64,000 nt of DNA from UBA5018 sp947463165 (GCA_943371245.1 CALRTY020000013.1:18546-82545); one strand, 5' to 3'; numbered from the stretch's first letter, positions 18,496 through 28,790 are shown. The notes: generated by a model not told the origin, from the letters alone. A program made the numbers and translations.

Positions 18496-21400
18496 TTAAG
18501 TGGACGGGGAGGCAAGGCTGCTGGCCAGCTCCTCCACCGAGGCACAGGTGCAGATCAAGTTGCGATCTCCGTAGGCGTTGTCGATGCGAGCCACGGCTGG
18601 CCAAAGCTTGTGGGATCTTTGGGCCTCGCCGGCAGGGAAAGCGGCTGCGGCGCGGCTGTAGGGGCGATCCCAGCACTCGGCCGTTACAGCGGCCAGGGTG
18701 TGGGGGGCCCGCTTGAGCGGATTATCAATAGGGTCACTCTGGCCCGCTTCTATGGCGGCGACCTCGGCGCGAATCGCCTTCATGGCCTGGCAGAAGCGCT
18801 GCAACTCCCCTAGCGACTCACTCTCGGTGGGCTCCACCATCACCGTGCCAGCCACGGGCCAGCTCACGGTGGGGGCATGGAAGCCGTAATCCATCAACCG
18901 CTTGGCCAGATCCTCCACCTCCAATCCAGCACTGCGCTTGATCGGCCGCAGATCGAAGATGCACTCGTGGGCCACCCGGCCGGTGGCGCCGCGGTAGAGC
19001 ACGGGGAAGGCTTCATCCAGTTGCTCCGCCATCCAGTTGGCCGCCAGCAGGGCCACGGAGCTGGCCTGGCGCAGGCCAGCTCCCCCCATCATGCGGATGT
19101 ACATCCAGCAGATCGGCAGGATCGAGGCGCTGCCCCAGGGGGCGGCACTCACCGGCCCAATGGCCTGGGCGCCTCCACAGCTGGAGTCCAGGGGATGGCC
19201 CGGCAGGAAGGGCCGCAAATGGTCGGCCACGGCAATCGGCCCGACCCCCGGGCCACCGCCGCCATGGGGAATGCAGAAGGTTTTGTGCAGATTCAGGTGA
19301 CAGACATCTGCGCCATAACGGCCTGGCTGACATAGCCCCACCTGGGCATTGAGGTTGGCCCCATCGAGGTAAACCTGACCGCCGTGGCGATGCACCAGGG
19401 CGCAGATCTCGACGATGGCAGTTTCAAATACCCCATGGGTGGAGGGGTAGGTGACCATCAGGGCAGCCAGATCGTCGGCGTGCAGAGCCGCCTTGGCAGC
19501 CAGGTCGGCTAGATCGATATTGCCCTGGTGATCGCAGGCCACCGGCACCACCTGCAGGCCTGCCATCACAGCGCTGGCGGGGTTGGTGCCGTGGGCGCTG
19601 GTGGGAATCAGGCACACCCGGCGATGGCCCTGGCCGCAGCTTTTGTGGTAAGCACTAATTACCAAAAGGCCGGCGTATTCGCCTTGGGAACCGGCATTGG
19701 GCTGCAGCGATACGCCGGCAAAGCCGGTGATCGCCGCCAGCCAGTTTTCTAGATCGCTGATCAGGCGTCGATAGCCTGCGCTCTGGGCAGCTGGGGCGAA
19801 GGGATGCAGTGCCGCGAAGGCCGGCCAGCTCACCGGGGCCAACTCCACGGCGGCGTTGAGCTTCATGGTGCAACTGCCGAGGGGAATCATCCCATGCACC
19901 AAGGAAAAATCTCTACTTACCAGTCGCTGGATATAGCGCATTAGTTCAGACTCGCTGCGATAGCGGTGGAACACCTCCTGCCGCAGCCAGCCGTCCTGGC
20001 GCAGCTGTATGGCGTTCTGCCACAGCTGGCGCTCGGGGGCCTCCAGGGCGGAGGCCGCCGCCAGCTCGGCATCCACCTGGCTCAGTAGCCGGGCGGCCAG
20101 GCCAGCCCCCTGGCCAGGGCCAGGTTCGGCCAGGGCCAGCAGCAAGCGATCCAGTTCCGCCGCGTCGCTCAATTCATCGAGGCTGATGCCAAAGCCAGCA
20201 GCATCGGCGCGCAGATTGAAGCCAGCCGCCGCCGCTCGCGCCAAGATCGCCGCCGCCTGCGGCGTCTCGACGCTGAGGGTGTCAAAGCCAGGCCCGGGCA
20301 GGGGAGCCAGACCCAACTCCACCAGCCCGTTAGCCAGGGCCGCCCGCAACCGCAGGATGCGGCGGGCGATGGCCGCCAGACCATCGGGGCCGTGGTGCAC
20401 CGCATAGAAGCCGGCCATTACAGCTAGCAGCACCTGGGCGGTGCAGATATTGCTGGTGGCCTTGTCCCGGCGGATGTGCTGTTCGCGGGTCTGCAGTGCC
20501 AGGCGCAGGGCCGGCCTGCCCTCGCCATCTAGGGATTGGCCCACCAGGCGACCGGGGATTTGGCGCTTATGGGCCTCGGTGGTGGCGAAGAAAGCGGCAT
20601 GGGGGCCGCCAAAGCCGATCGGAATGCCGAAGCGTTGGCTGCTGCCCACGGCGATCTCCACGCCGAGCTGGGCCACCGGGGCCATCAGCACCTGGGCCAT
20701 TGGATCAACGGCGGCCGTGACCATGGCGCCCGCGGCGCGGGCGGCGGCGATCAGGGCTGCCGGGTTCCATAACCGGCCACTGGCCCCCGGCAGCTGCAGC
20801 AGCAGGCCAAAAACACCTGCGAACGGATCGGCATCGCCGGGCGCGGCGGTTTCAATGGCGGCCAGCAATGCCGCTGGATCCACGCTCTCCAAGACGATGC
20901 CCAGGGGCTCGGCCCTGGTGAGCAGAACGGCCAGGGTTTGGGGGAAGAGGTCGGCATCCACCAGGAAGCGCCGGGCCTGGGGCTGGCGGCAGGCGCTGAA
21001 ACTGAGGCCCATCGCCTCGGCCGCCGCCGTGCCCTCATCGAGCAGGGAGGCATTGGCAATCGGCAGCCCCGTGAGCTCGGCGATCAGGGTTTGGAAGTTG
21101 AGCAAGGCCTCCAGTCGCCCCTGGGCAATCTCCGCTTGGTAGGGGGTGTAGGCGGTGTACCAGGCTGGGTTTTCGAACACGTGGCGCTGCAACAGCGCCG
21201 GCGTCACCGTGGCTGCATAGCCCAGGCCAATCAGGCTGCGGCAGGTTTGGTTGGCGGCGGCGATCTGGGCCAGTTCCGCCAGGGCTTGGGCCTCATCGCA
21301 GCCCTGGGGCAGTCCCTGGCCAGCTAATTCCGGCGGCAGCAAGATGTCTGGCGGCACCACCTCGGCCACAAAGCTCTCCAGATCGCCGCAGCCCAGTTCG

Positions 21401-21522
21401 GCCAGCATCTGGGCCTGCTCCGCTGCCGAGGGGCCGATGTGGCGAGCTACGAAGGGGCTCTGGCCCGGTCCGCTGGCAGATGCCGGAGCAATGGCGGTAG
21501 CTCCAGACATGGTGGCGGTCAC
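18496..21522 (-). CDS. gcvP: Glycine dehydrogenase (decarboxylating), P protein
   Basis: The PLP-dependent P protein of the glycine cleavage system. It decarboxylates glycine and passes the aminomethyl group to lipoylated GcvH, which is important for photorespiratory glycine. The 1008 residues are the normal length of the homodimeric form. The N-terminal FVARHIGPS and the PLP-lysine region NLHKTFCIPHGGGGPG in the C-terminal half are present. It is the last gene of a leftward operon after the PLP enzyme at 22107 and gcvH. The 147-base gap to gcvH contains a 30-bp duplication. gcvT and lpd are not in the window. Confidence 0.97.
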   Translation of the reverse strand: MTATMSGATAIAPASASGPGQSPFVARHIGPSAAEQAQMLAELGCGDLESFVAEVVPPDILLPPELAGQGLPQGCDEAQALAELAQIAAANQTCRSLIGLGYAATVTPALLQRHVFENPAWYTAYTPYQAEIAQGRLEALLNFQTLIAELTGLPIANASLLDEGTAAAEAMGLSFSACRQPQARRFLVDADLFPQTLAVLLTRAEPLGIVLESVDPAALLAAIETAAPGDADPFAGVFGLLLQLPGASGRLWNPAALIAAARAAGAMVTAAVDPMAQVLMAPVAQLGVEIAVGSSQRFGIPIGFGGPHAAFFATTEAHKRQIPGRLVGQSLDGEGRPALRLALQTREQHIRRDKATSNICTAQVLLAVMAGFYAVHHGPDGLAAIARRILRLRAALANGLVELGLAPLPGPGFDTLSVETPQAAAILARAAAAGFNLRADAAGFGISLDELSDAAELDRLLLALAEPGPGQGAGLAARLLSQVDAELAAASALEAPERQLWQNAIQLRQDGWLRQEVFHRYRSESELMRYIQRLVSRDFSLVHGMIPLGSCTMKLNAAVELAPVSWPAFAALHPFAPAAQSAGYRRLISDLENWLAAITGFAGVSLQPNAGSQGEYAGLLVISAYHKSCGQGHRRVCLIPTSAHGTNPASAVMAGLQVVPVACDHQGNIDLADLAAKAALHADDLAALMVTYPSTHGVFETAIVEICALVHRHGGQVYLDGANLNAQVGLCQPGRYGADVCHLNLHKTFCIPHGGGGPGVGPIAVADHLRPFLPGHPLDSSCGGAQAIGPVSAAPWGSASILPICWMYIRMMGGAGLRQASSVALLAANWMAEQLDEAFPVLYRGATGRVAHECIFDLRPIKRSAGLEVEDLAKRLMDYGFHAPTVSWPVAGTVMVEPTESESLGELQRFCQAMKAIRAEVAAIEAGQSDPIDNPLKRAPHTLAAVTAECWDRPYSRAAAAFPAGEAQRSHKLWPAVARIDNAYGDRNLICTCASVEELASSLASPST

Positions 21523-21568
21523 GGCCCAAGCGGCGAAGGTGGGCGGATCCTAGGAACCACTACTTACG

Positions 21569-21628
21569 GCGGTTCTGCGGGCGGCGATTCCAGCGGCGGC
21601 GAGTCTGCGGGCAGCGATTCCTGACCCA
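21569..21628. repeat. 30-bp tandem duplication between gcvH and gcvP
   Basis: The segments 21569-21598 and 21599-21628 share tctgcgggc.gcgattcc and flanking ggcgg. They lie in the leader of gcvP on the leftward transcript. Confidence 0.65.
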
Positions 21629-21669
21629 CAGCGGCCAACCAAATTTCCCAGCTCACCAGGCTGCCCAGC

Positions 21670-22095
21670 TCAGTGGCCTTGCACCTGGGCGCCGTAGCTG
21701 GTGGCATCCAGCAGTGAGTCCAGCTCGGCGGGGTCGCCAGGGGAGATCACCAACAGCCAGCCCTCGCCATAGGGGTCGCTCTGGAGGGTCTCCGGGCTGT
21801 CGAAGAGCAGCTCGTTGCGCGCCACTACCACTCCAGTCACTGGAGCGATCAGCTCTTCCACCGCCTTCACCGATTCGACGCTGCCAAAGCTCTGGCCCTT
21901 GGTGAGCTCAGCGCCCACCGCTGGCAACTCCACGAACACGATGTCGCCGAGCTGATCGATCGCGAAGGCACTTAATCCCAAATGCCAGCGATCGCCCGCG
22001 TCGTCGCCCCCGCCAGCAGTCGAGCCAGCAGGGACAGCGCGCAGGTATTCGTGGCTGTCCGCGTAGCGGCAATCGTCGGGGAAGCGGAGAGCCAT
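21670..22095 (-). CDS. gcvH: Glycine cleavage system H protein
   Basis: Carries the lipoyl arm between the P, T and L proteins. The lipoylation site is Lys77 in ESVKAVEE. The 141 residues are slightly longer than usual because of a Gly/Ala/Asp-rich insertion at about 22-35 between the HEYLR strand and the WHLGLSAFA strand, a surface region. It starts 11 bases after the stop of the upstream PLP-enzyme gene and precedes gcvP, so the operon order is clear. Confidence 0.95.
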   Translation of the reverse strand: MALRFPDDCRYADSHEYLRAVPAGSTAGGGDDAGDRWHLGLSAFAIDQLGDIVFVELPAVGAELTKGQSFGSVESVKAVEELIAPVTGVVVARNELLFDSPETLQSDPYGEGWLLVISPGDPAELDSLLDATSYGAQVQGH

Positions 22096-22106
22096 CGGAG
22101 CGGCAG

Positions 22107-23444
22107 TCAGCGGAAATTGTTCTCGATAGTTTGTCGGAACGAGCCTTGATCGAGCCCCGCCTGGGCCAGGGCCACCAGGGCCCGCTGCAGGGCGATCTGG
22201 CCATGGGCCCGATGGGTGCCGCCCTGGGCGTAGAGCACATAGGGTTCGCGCAGGGGGCCATCGGCGGAAAACTCGCTGGTGCTGCCATCGATGAAGGTGC
22301 CACCGGCCATCACCAATTCGCTGGCATAGCCGGGCATTGGTGCCGGCACTGGATCGAGATAGGAGCCCACCGGTGAGGCGGCCTGAAAGGCGCGGCAGAC
22401 GGCAATCAAAGCCTGCTTTGAGCCGAGCTTCACCGCTTGGATCAGATCACTGCGAGCAGCTCCGGCTTGGGGATGCACCGGGAAGCCCAGATCGGCGAAC
22501 ACCGCGGCCACCAACTCGGCGCAAATCAGCGCTTCCGCCACCATCTGGGGAGCGAGAAATAGCCCCTGGAAGAGCAGGCGATTTAGATCGAAACTGGTGC
22601 CCCCATCGCGGCCAATCCCCGGGGCGGTGAGGCGGCAACAGGCCTGCTCCACCAACTCGGCCCGGCCGGCCACATAGCCGCCGGTGGTGGCCAAGGTGCC
22701 ACCCAGATTTTTGATCAAGGAGCCCGCGATCAGATCAACACCCACGGCAGGGGGCTCCAGATCCTCCACCAATTCCCCATAGCAGTTGTCCACGAACACC
22801 AGACAGCCGGGCTGAATCGCCTTCACCCGCTCCACCAGGGCACCGATCTCGGCCACCTTCAGCGAGGGCCGCCAGCTATAGCCACAGCTGCGCTGGATCA
22901 GCACCATCCGGGTGGGCGGGGCGAGGGCATCTTCCAGCCGCTGCACATCCACCTGGCCGGCGGCATTCAGCGCCAGCTCGTCGTAGCGGATGCCGAATTC
23001 CAGCAGCGAGCCCTGGCCCTGGCCGCGGATGCCGATCACCTCCTCCAGGGTGTCGTAGGGGCGGCCGGTGAGGGCCAGCAAGCGATCTCCAGGTCGCAGC
23101 ACGCCAAACAGGGCGGCGGCAATGGCATGGGTGCCGCTCACAAATTGCAAGCGCACGGCAGCCGCCTCCGCCTGCAGCACCCGGGCGACCACCCGATCGA
23201 GCACCTCACGACCCAGATCGCCGTGGCCATAGCCACTCACTGAGGCGAAGTGGTGAACCCCCAGCCGCTCGGCCGCGAAGGCATCGAGCACCCGCTGAAG
23301 CCTTGGGGTGACGGCCTCGGTGTGCCGCGACGCCAGGGGGGCGATGCGGGCCTGGGCGGCCGCCAGCCGCTCGGCCGCCCAAGCTGATTCGGCAGCCGGG
23401 GCTGCTTCCACCGCCCGGGCGGTGGGGTCGGCGGAAGGGTTCAT
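22107..23444 (-). CDS. Methionine gamma-lyase family (aluminium-resistance-type) PLP enzyme
   Basis: 445 residues from the ATG at 23444; an upstream in-frame start at 23498 would add 18 residues. The sequence belongs to the cystathionine/methionine gamma-lyase-related family often annotated as aluminium resistance protein. Indicators are FVSGTHAIAAALFGVLRPGD, VFVDNCYGELVE and the probable PLP lysine in GSLIKNLGGTLATTGGY. The true substrate is uncertain. It is first in the operon with gcvH and gcvP, which suggests a link to one-carbon or sulfur amino acid metabolism (inference). It is divergent from the first desaturase. Confidence 0.85.
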   Translation of the reverse strand: MNPSADPTARAVEAAPAAESAWAAERLAAAQARIAPLASRHTEAVTPRLQRVLDAFAAERLGVHHFASVSGYGHGDLGREVLDRVVARVLQAEAAAVRLQFVSGTHAIAAALFGVLRPGDRLLALTGRPYDTLEEVIGIRGQGQGSLLEFGIRYDELALNAAGQVDVQRLEDALAPPTRMVLIQRSCGYSWRPSLKVAEIGALVERVKAIQPGCLVFVDNCYGELVEDLEPPAVGVDLIAGSLIKNLGGTLATTGGYVAGRAELVEQACCRLTAPGIGRDGGTSFDLNRLLFQGLFLAPQMVAEALICAELVAAVFADLGFPVHPQAGAARSDLIQAVKLGSKQALIAVCRAFQAASPVGSYLDPVPAPMPGYASELVMAGGTFIDGSTSEFSADGPLREPYVLYAQGGTHRAHGQIALQRALVALAQAGLDQGSFRQTIENNFR

Positions 23445-23674
23445 GGGCTGACGCCTAAATTCCTCTTCTACCGGAGAGCACCTTGGGTCACAGCTCACTT
23501 CCGCCTGGGGTGTCGTCGGCCAACATCCTGCGGGTGCAACGCCCGGGCCCAGCTGGCTCGCCTCAAGACGCTTACTCAGCAGATGCTGCTGCTGCTGACG
23601 CCGCTGCCTCGGACGCCTGGATGGCCGACAGCCCCAGCGCCCGGCAGCAAGCCCGCACTCGAGAGGCGGTAGCC

Positions 23675-24520
23675 ATGAGGCGCGAGCCCCTGCCCCCGAA
23701 GCAGCGCCGTTACAAGTTCGGCACCACCAGCTTCATGCTGATCATGCACGTGGGTGCGGTGTTCGCCCTTTTGCCGCGCTTTTGGAGCTGGCAAGCGCTT
23801 GTGGCCATGGCGATTCTCTATTGGACCACCGTGCTCGGCGTCACCCTGGGCCTGCATCGAATGCTTGCCCACCGCAGCTTTTTGGCACCCCGCTGGCTGG
23901 AGCGGTTGCTGGTGCTGATGGGCGCCCTGGCCTGCCAGAGCGGACCGATCGAGTGGGTGGGGCTGCATCGCCACCACCACCGCTATTCCGATCAGCCCAA
24001 CGATCACCACGACGCCGCCCGCGGCCTCTGGTGGGCCCACAGCGCCTGGATGCTGCATGAGATTCCGGCCCTGGCCCACGTGCCACGGCTCACCGGCGAT
24101 CTGCAGCGCGATCCCTTTTACCGCTGGCTAGATCGCTGGTTCCTGCTGCTGCAGTGGCCCCTGGGCGCTTGTCTGTATGCCTATGGCCAGCTAGCTGATG
24201 TCCATGGCGGTGGCCTGGGGCTGGTGTTGTGGGCCATTCCCCTGCGCCTGGTGGTCGTGTATCACGTCACTTGGTTGGTGAATTCGGCCACCCACGCCTG
24301 GGGCTACCGCAACTTCGACAGCCCCGACCTTTCCCGCAATTGTTGGTGGGTGGCCATCCTCAGTTTTGGCGAGGGCTGGCATAACAACCACCACGCCTAT
24401 CCCTCCAGCGCCCGGCACGGGCTGCGCTGGTTCGAGCTGGACATCACCTGGCAGCACGTGCGCCTGCTGCGGGCCCTGGGCTGGGTGCGACGGGTGCGCG
24501 AAGCCCGCTACCCGGCCTAA
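23675..24520 (+). CDS. Acyl-lipid (delta-9 type) fatty acid desaturase, copy 1
   Basis: A membrane diiron enzyme that introduces double bonds into lipid-bound fatty acids. The three histidine boxes are HRMLAH, HRHHH and HNNHH, the last in SFGEGWHNNHHAYP. The frame is open back to 23483, but I prefer the ATG at 23675 (preceded by GAGAGG); 23621 is an alternative. The extra N-terminal sequence is Ala-rich and unlike a conserved domain. It is clearly related to the second desaturase at 25495, with a regulator-like gene between them. The regiospecificity is inferred from similarity to DesC-type enzymes. Confidence 0.9.
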   Translation: MRREPLPPKQRRYKFGTTSFMLIMHVGAVFALLPRFWSWQALVAMAILYWTTVLGVTLGLHRMLAHRSFLAPRWLERLLVLMGALACQSGPIEWVGLHRHHHRYSDQPNDHHDAARGLWWAHSAWMLHEIPALAHVPRLTGDLQRDPFYRWLDRWFLLLQWPLGACLYAYGQLADVHGGGLGLVLWAIPLRLVVVYHVTWLVNSATHAWGYRNFDSPDLSRNCWWVAILSFGEGWHNNHHAYPSSARHGLRWFELDITWQHVRLLRALGWVRRVREARYPA

Positions 24521-24574
24521 AGCCGCCCCGCAACCGCGCCCGCATGGCGCATTTACAATTAATGCATTTCTATT

Positions 24575-24595
24575 GGGCGCCTTTAAATGGCGCCC
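24575..24595 (+). terminator. GC hairpin after desaturase 1
   Basis: GGGCGCC (24575-24581) and GGCGCCC (24589-24595) form a 7-bp stem with a TTTAAAT loop, followed by ATTTCTATT. It lies 55 bases after the desaturase stop and before the convergent HTH gene. The T-run is weak, so termination is plausible but not certain. Confidence 0.45.
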
Positions 24596-24612
24596 ATTTC
24601 TATTCTGAATGT

Positions 24613-24687
24613 TGCGACCCTCAATGCTGCGGTATTCAATTTTGCGGTATTCAATTTTGCAAGCCTGAATATTGCTGGGCTGAATTC
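24613..24687. repeat. 15-bp tandem repeat overlapping the end of the HTH gene
   Basis: Five contiguous 15-base units start at 24613, 24628, 24643, 24658 and 24673, each beginning with tgc. Two are identical (tgcggtattcaattt). The last two to three units supply the stop and the final codons of the HTH gene on the other strand. Confidence 0.75.
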
Positions 24688-25394
24688 GCTTTGAGCGATT
24701 GGCGGCGCAGCAATTCCAGCAGGCCATTGGCCTCCAGGGCCTGGCCGCCGATCGCCAGGGCCCTGGCGGTGGCAACCAGATCGGGCAGCTCCGCCTCCAA
24801 CTCGGCGGCGGCGTAGTCCCGCAGGCCGGCCATCACCTCGGCGAAGCGTTCCTGCCGCTGGCGCCGACTGGCCGGGTAGGCCGCCAGCAGCGCTTCTCGG
24901 CAGAGGCGCCAGGGCTTGCCAGCGGTGAACAGCAGGGCCAGGGCGGCGCTGAGATCGGCGGCCTCCGCCTCGGCGATGCGCAGGTCGAAGGGGGCTGGCG
25001 GCAGCCGCATGCCCACGAACACCTCCAGCAGCTCGCCCGGCCCCAGCACCGGCTCCCCCTCCCCCTGCACCGCCAGGGCGGAGGACTCCAGCGCCGCCAG
25101 CAGTTCAAGCTGGCCCTGCAGTTGCCGCCGCAGCCGCTCGGAGAGACCCGCAGATCCCGCCTCGGCGGCCAGCAGCTGGTTGAGGCGACCCAGGGTCAAA
25201 AACAACTCAGGACCAGGCGAGGGCAGCTTGCCGTTGCGCAGTTTTGAAAGCTGGGAGCTGTGCACCCTGCCCAGGCCCAGACTGTCCGCCAGGGCCGGCA
25301 GCACCTTGTGACTCCAGCCATTGCGCTCGTGCCACACCCGGATCAGATGGGCAAAGGCAATGCGGCCAGCAGCGAGCTCATCCGGATAACCCAA
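24651..25394 (-). CDS. HTH-type regulator-like protein next to desaturase genes
   Basis: 247 residues. The N-terminal 60 (WHERNGWSHKVLPALADSLG, then RVHSSQLSKLRNGKL) look like an XRE-type helix-turn-helix. The rest is a helical Leu/Ala-rich domain that I do not recognise. It is divergent from desaturase 2, and a perfect 14-bp palindrome lies between the two starts, which suggests autoregulation and control of desaturation (inference). The final dozen residues are encoded by a 15-bp tandem repeat, so the original C-terminus may have been replaced. Confidence 0.6.
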   Translation of the reverse strand: MGYPDELAAGRIAFAHLIRVWHERNGWSHKVLPALADSLGLGRVHSSQLSKLRNGKLPSPGPELFLTLGRLNQLLAAEAGSAGLSERLRRQLQGQLELLAALESSALAVQGEGEPVLGPGELLEVFVGMRLPPAPFDLRIAEAEAADLSAALALLFTAGKPWRLCREALLAAYPASRRQRQERFAEVMAGLRDYAAAELEAELPDLVATARALAIGGQALEANGLLELLRRQSLKANSAQQYSGLQN

Positions 25395-25442
25395 GCGCCT
25401 GAAGCCTCCAGAAACACCATTCGCATCGCAGCCTCGGGGAGG

Positions 25443-25456
25443 ATACGAATTCGTAT
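25443..25456. promoter_or_regulatory. Candidate operator: 14-bp perfect palindrome
   Basis: ATACGAATTCGTAT is perfectly self-complementary. It is centred between the start of the leftward HTH gene (25394) and the start of desaturase 2 (25495). An imperfect second dyad (atcgaacgat) follows at about 25469-25478. Position and symmetry fit a binding site for a dimeric regulator, most simply the HTH protein itself. Confidence 0.5.
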
Positions 25457-25494
25457 TGCTATCATTCTATCGAACGATCAGGAGTCGGTCCAGC

Positions 25495-26493
<999 letters not shown>

Positions 26494-26528
26494 TCGATCG
26501 GTCAGCGATCAGAACCGGTTTCGAACCC

Positions 26529-26987
26529 ATGGCTAAGCGCGTACAAGTCGTTCTCAACGCTGACGTCCTCAGCCTGGGTAAGGACGGGGACCTCGTGGAA
26601 GTGGCCCCCGGCTATGCCCGCAACTATCTGTTGCCCCAGCGCAAGGCGGTGCCCGTCACCCCGGCGGTGATGCGCCAGGTGGAGGCCCGCCGCGCCAAGG
26701 AGGCCGCCCGCCAGGCGTCCCTGAAGGCGGAGGCGGAAGCCTTCCGCACCGCCCTCACCACCATTGGCCGCTTCACTGTGAAGAAGCAAACCGGCGGTGA
26801 CGACGTGCTGTTCGGCACCGTTACCAACGGCGATGTGGCCGAGGTGATCGAGGCCGCCACCAAGAAGGAACTGGATCGCCGCGACATCCTGGTGCCCGAA
26901 ATCCACCGCACCGGCAGCTACAAGGTGCAGATCAAGCTGCACCCAGAGGTGACGGCCGAGATCAACCTGGAAGTGGCCAGCTACTAA
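26529..26987 (+). CDS. rplI: 50S ribosomal protein L9
   Basis: 152 residues, normal length. The N-terminal domain carries the L9 signature GYARNYLLPQRKAV (with VAPGYARN), followed by the long connecting helix and the C-terminal domain. It binds 23S rRNA near the L1 stalk. It precedes dnaB by 115 bases, the usual bacterial order. Confidence 0.97.
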   Translation: MAKRVQVVLNADVLSLGKDGDLVEVAPGYARNYLLPQRKAVPVTPAVMRQVEARRAKEAARQASLKAEAEAFRTALTTIGRFTVKKQTGGDDVLFGTVTNGDVAEVIEAATKKELDRRDILVPEIHRTGSYKVQIKLHPEVTAEINLEVASY

Positions 26988-27102
26988 AGGCCTGCAGGTT
27001 CCTGGTTGGGACCCACCTCAATTTCGACGATCTTCTGCGCGCCGTCAGCTCCCTTGGAGTCTGGCGGCGTTCTGTTTCTAGCTGGCATCCCCTCCCCCGC
27101 CG

Positions 27103-28512
27103 ATGGCGTCTACCCCCCAGGCGAACTCCGATACCGGCGAAGCCGCGGGCAGCCGCCGGCGACAGGAGGCCAATTTTGAGGCCCTGCCCGATTCGGTGCC
27201 GCCCCAGAACCTGGAGGCGGAAGAGGCGGTGCTGGGGGGCCTGCTGCTGGATCCCGATGCGATTGGTCGGGTGGCCGACCTGCTGCGAGCGGAGGCTTTT
27301 TATCTATCGGCCCATCGGGAGATTTACCGCACTGCGCTGATGCTGCACAGCCAGGGCAAGCCCACCGACCTCACCGCCATGACCGCCTGGCTGGCGGACA
27401 CAGGTCAGTTGGAAAAGGTGGGCGGCAGCGGCCGCCTGGTGGAGCTGGTGGAGCGGGTTACCTCCACCGCCTCCATCGACCAGGTGGCGCGCCTGGTGAT
27501 GGACAAATTCCTGCGGCGCCAGCTGATCCGCTCCGGCAATGAGGTGATTGCCCTGGGCTTTGACCAGAGCAAGCCGATGGATCAGGTGCTTGATGAGGCG
27601 GAGCAAAAGATCTTCGCGATCAGCCAGGAGAAACCCAGCCTCGGCCTCACCCCCACCGCTGAAATCCTCACCCGCACCTTCGAGGAAATCGAGAGCCGCT
27701 CGGTGGGCACCGCCGTGGCCGGCATCCCGGTGAACTTCTACGACCTCGACGCGATGACCCAGGGCCTGCAGCGCAGCGACCTGATCATCGTGGCCGGTCG
27801 CCCCGCCATGGGCAAGACGGCCCTGACGATGAACATCGCCAAGAACGTGGCCCAGTTGCACAGCCTGCCGGTGTGCGTCTTCAGCTTGGAGATGAGCAAG
27901 GAGCAGCTCACCTACCGACTGCTGGCGATGGAAACAGGCATAGAGAGCGGTCGGCTGCGCACCGGCCGGCTGCAGCAGGAAGAATGGCCTTTGCTGGGCC
28001 AGGGCATCGACCGCCTGGGTCAGATGCCGATCTATATCGATGACAAGCCAAATGCCGGAGTGCTGGAAATGCGTTCCCTCTGCCGGCGATTGATGGCCGA
28101 AACCGGTAGAGAGCTGGGGTTGATCATCATCGACTATCTGCAACTGATGGAGGGCAATGGTTCCGACAATCGGGTGCAGGAACTGTCGCGGATTACCCGG
28201 GGGCTCAAGGGCATGGCCCGGGAATTGAACGTGCCTGTGGTCGCCCTTTCCCAGCTCAGCCGCAGCGTCGAATCGCGCACCAACAAGCGGCCGATGCTCA
28301 GCGATCTGCGCGAATCCGGATCCATCGAACAGGATGCCGATCTGGTGCTGATGATCTATCGCGATGAGTACTACAACCCCGATACTACCGATCGAGGTAT
28401 CACCGAAGTAATCGTCACCAAGCACCGCAACGGCCCCGTTGGCCCAGTGAAGCTGCTGTTTGAACCCCAGTTCACCCGCTTCCGCAACCTGGCCGCACCG
28501 AGCGGCTTTTAA
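27103..28512 (+). CDS. dnaB: Replicative DNA helicase DnaB
   Basis: The hexameric helicase that unwinds the fork. It has an N-terminal primase-interaction domain (NLEAEEAVLGGLLLD from residue 37) and a RecA-like C-terminal domain with Walker A GRPAMGKTA (232-240), the Walker B region LIIIDYLQLM, and the SQLSRSVESR and LRESGSIEQDADLV motifs. 469 residues, with no intein, although DnaB inteins are common in cyanobacteria. A 32-bp repeat array begins 22 bases after the stop. Confidence 0.97.
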   Translation: MASTPQANSDTGEAAGSRRRQEANFEALPDSVPPQNLEAEEAVLGGLLLDPDAIGRVADLLRAEAFYLSAHREIYRTALMLHSQGKPTDLTAMTAWLADTGQLEKVGGSGRLVELVERVTSTASIDQVARLVMDKFLRRQLIRSGNEVIALGFDQSKPMDQVLDEAEQKIFAISQEKPSLGLTPTAEILTRTFEEIESRSVGTAVAGIPVNFYDLDAMTQGLQRSDLIIVAGRPAMGKTALTMNIAKNVAQLHSLPVCVFSLEMSKEQLTYRLLAMETGIESGRLRTGRLQQEEWPLLGQGIDRLGQMPIYIDDKPNAGVLEMRSLCRRLMAETGRELGLIIIDYLQLMEGNGSDNRVQELSRITRGLKGMARELNVPVVALSQLSRSVESRTNKRPMLSDLRESGSIEQDADLVLMIYRDEYYNPDTTDRGITEVIVTKHRNGPVGPVKLLFEPQFTRFRNLAAPSGF

Positions 28513-28534
28513 GCGCTGAAAGGCAAGCGAAGCA

Positions 28535-28790
28535 AAGCCTTACAAACAAGCCCTTACCAGCAAACGAAGCTCTACAAACAAGCATCGACCATCAAGCAAA
28601 GCCTTACAAACAAGCTCTAACCACCAAGCACAGCCCTATAAACAAACTCTAACCGTCTAGCGTAGCACCATAAATCAGCCCTGATCGACGAGCAAAGCTC
28701 CACAAACAAGCATAGACTTGCGAGAAAAACTTCACAAATAAGCCTTAGCCAGCAAGTAAAACTCCATAAATAAGCGCAGACTAGCAAGAA
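28535..28790. repeat. 32-bp degenerate tandem repeat, eight units in exact phase
   Basis: Units begin at 28535, 28567, 28599, 28631, 28663, 28695, 28727 and 28759. Each starts with aagc..tacaaacaag and continues with c..taacca.caagca. Units differ by 5 to 15 bases, yet no unit has gained or lost a base. The two 16-base halves resemble each other when shifted by about one base, so the 32-mer may itself be a doubled 16-mer. Partial units flank both ends. Confidence 0.88.

Noticed and set aside
28535..28790. Possible CRISPR array or iteron-type origin near dnaB
   Set aside because: No spacers, and no DnaA-box clusters or dnaA/dnaN genes seen; the period and decay match the other intergenic arrays.
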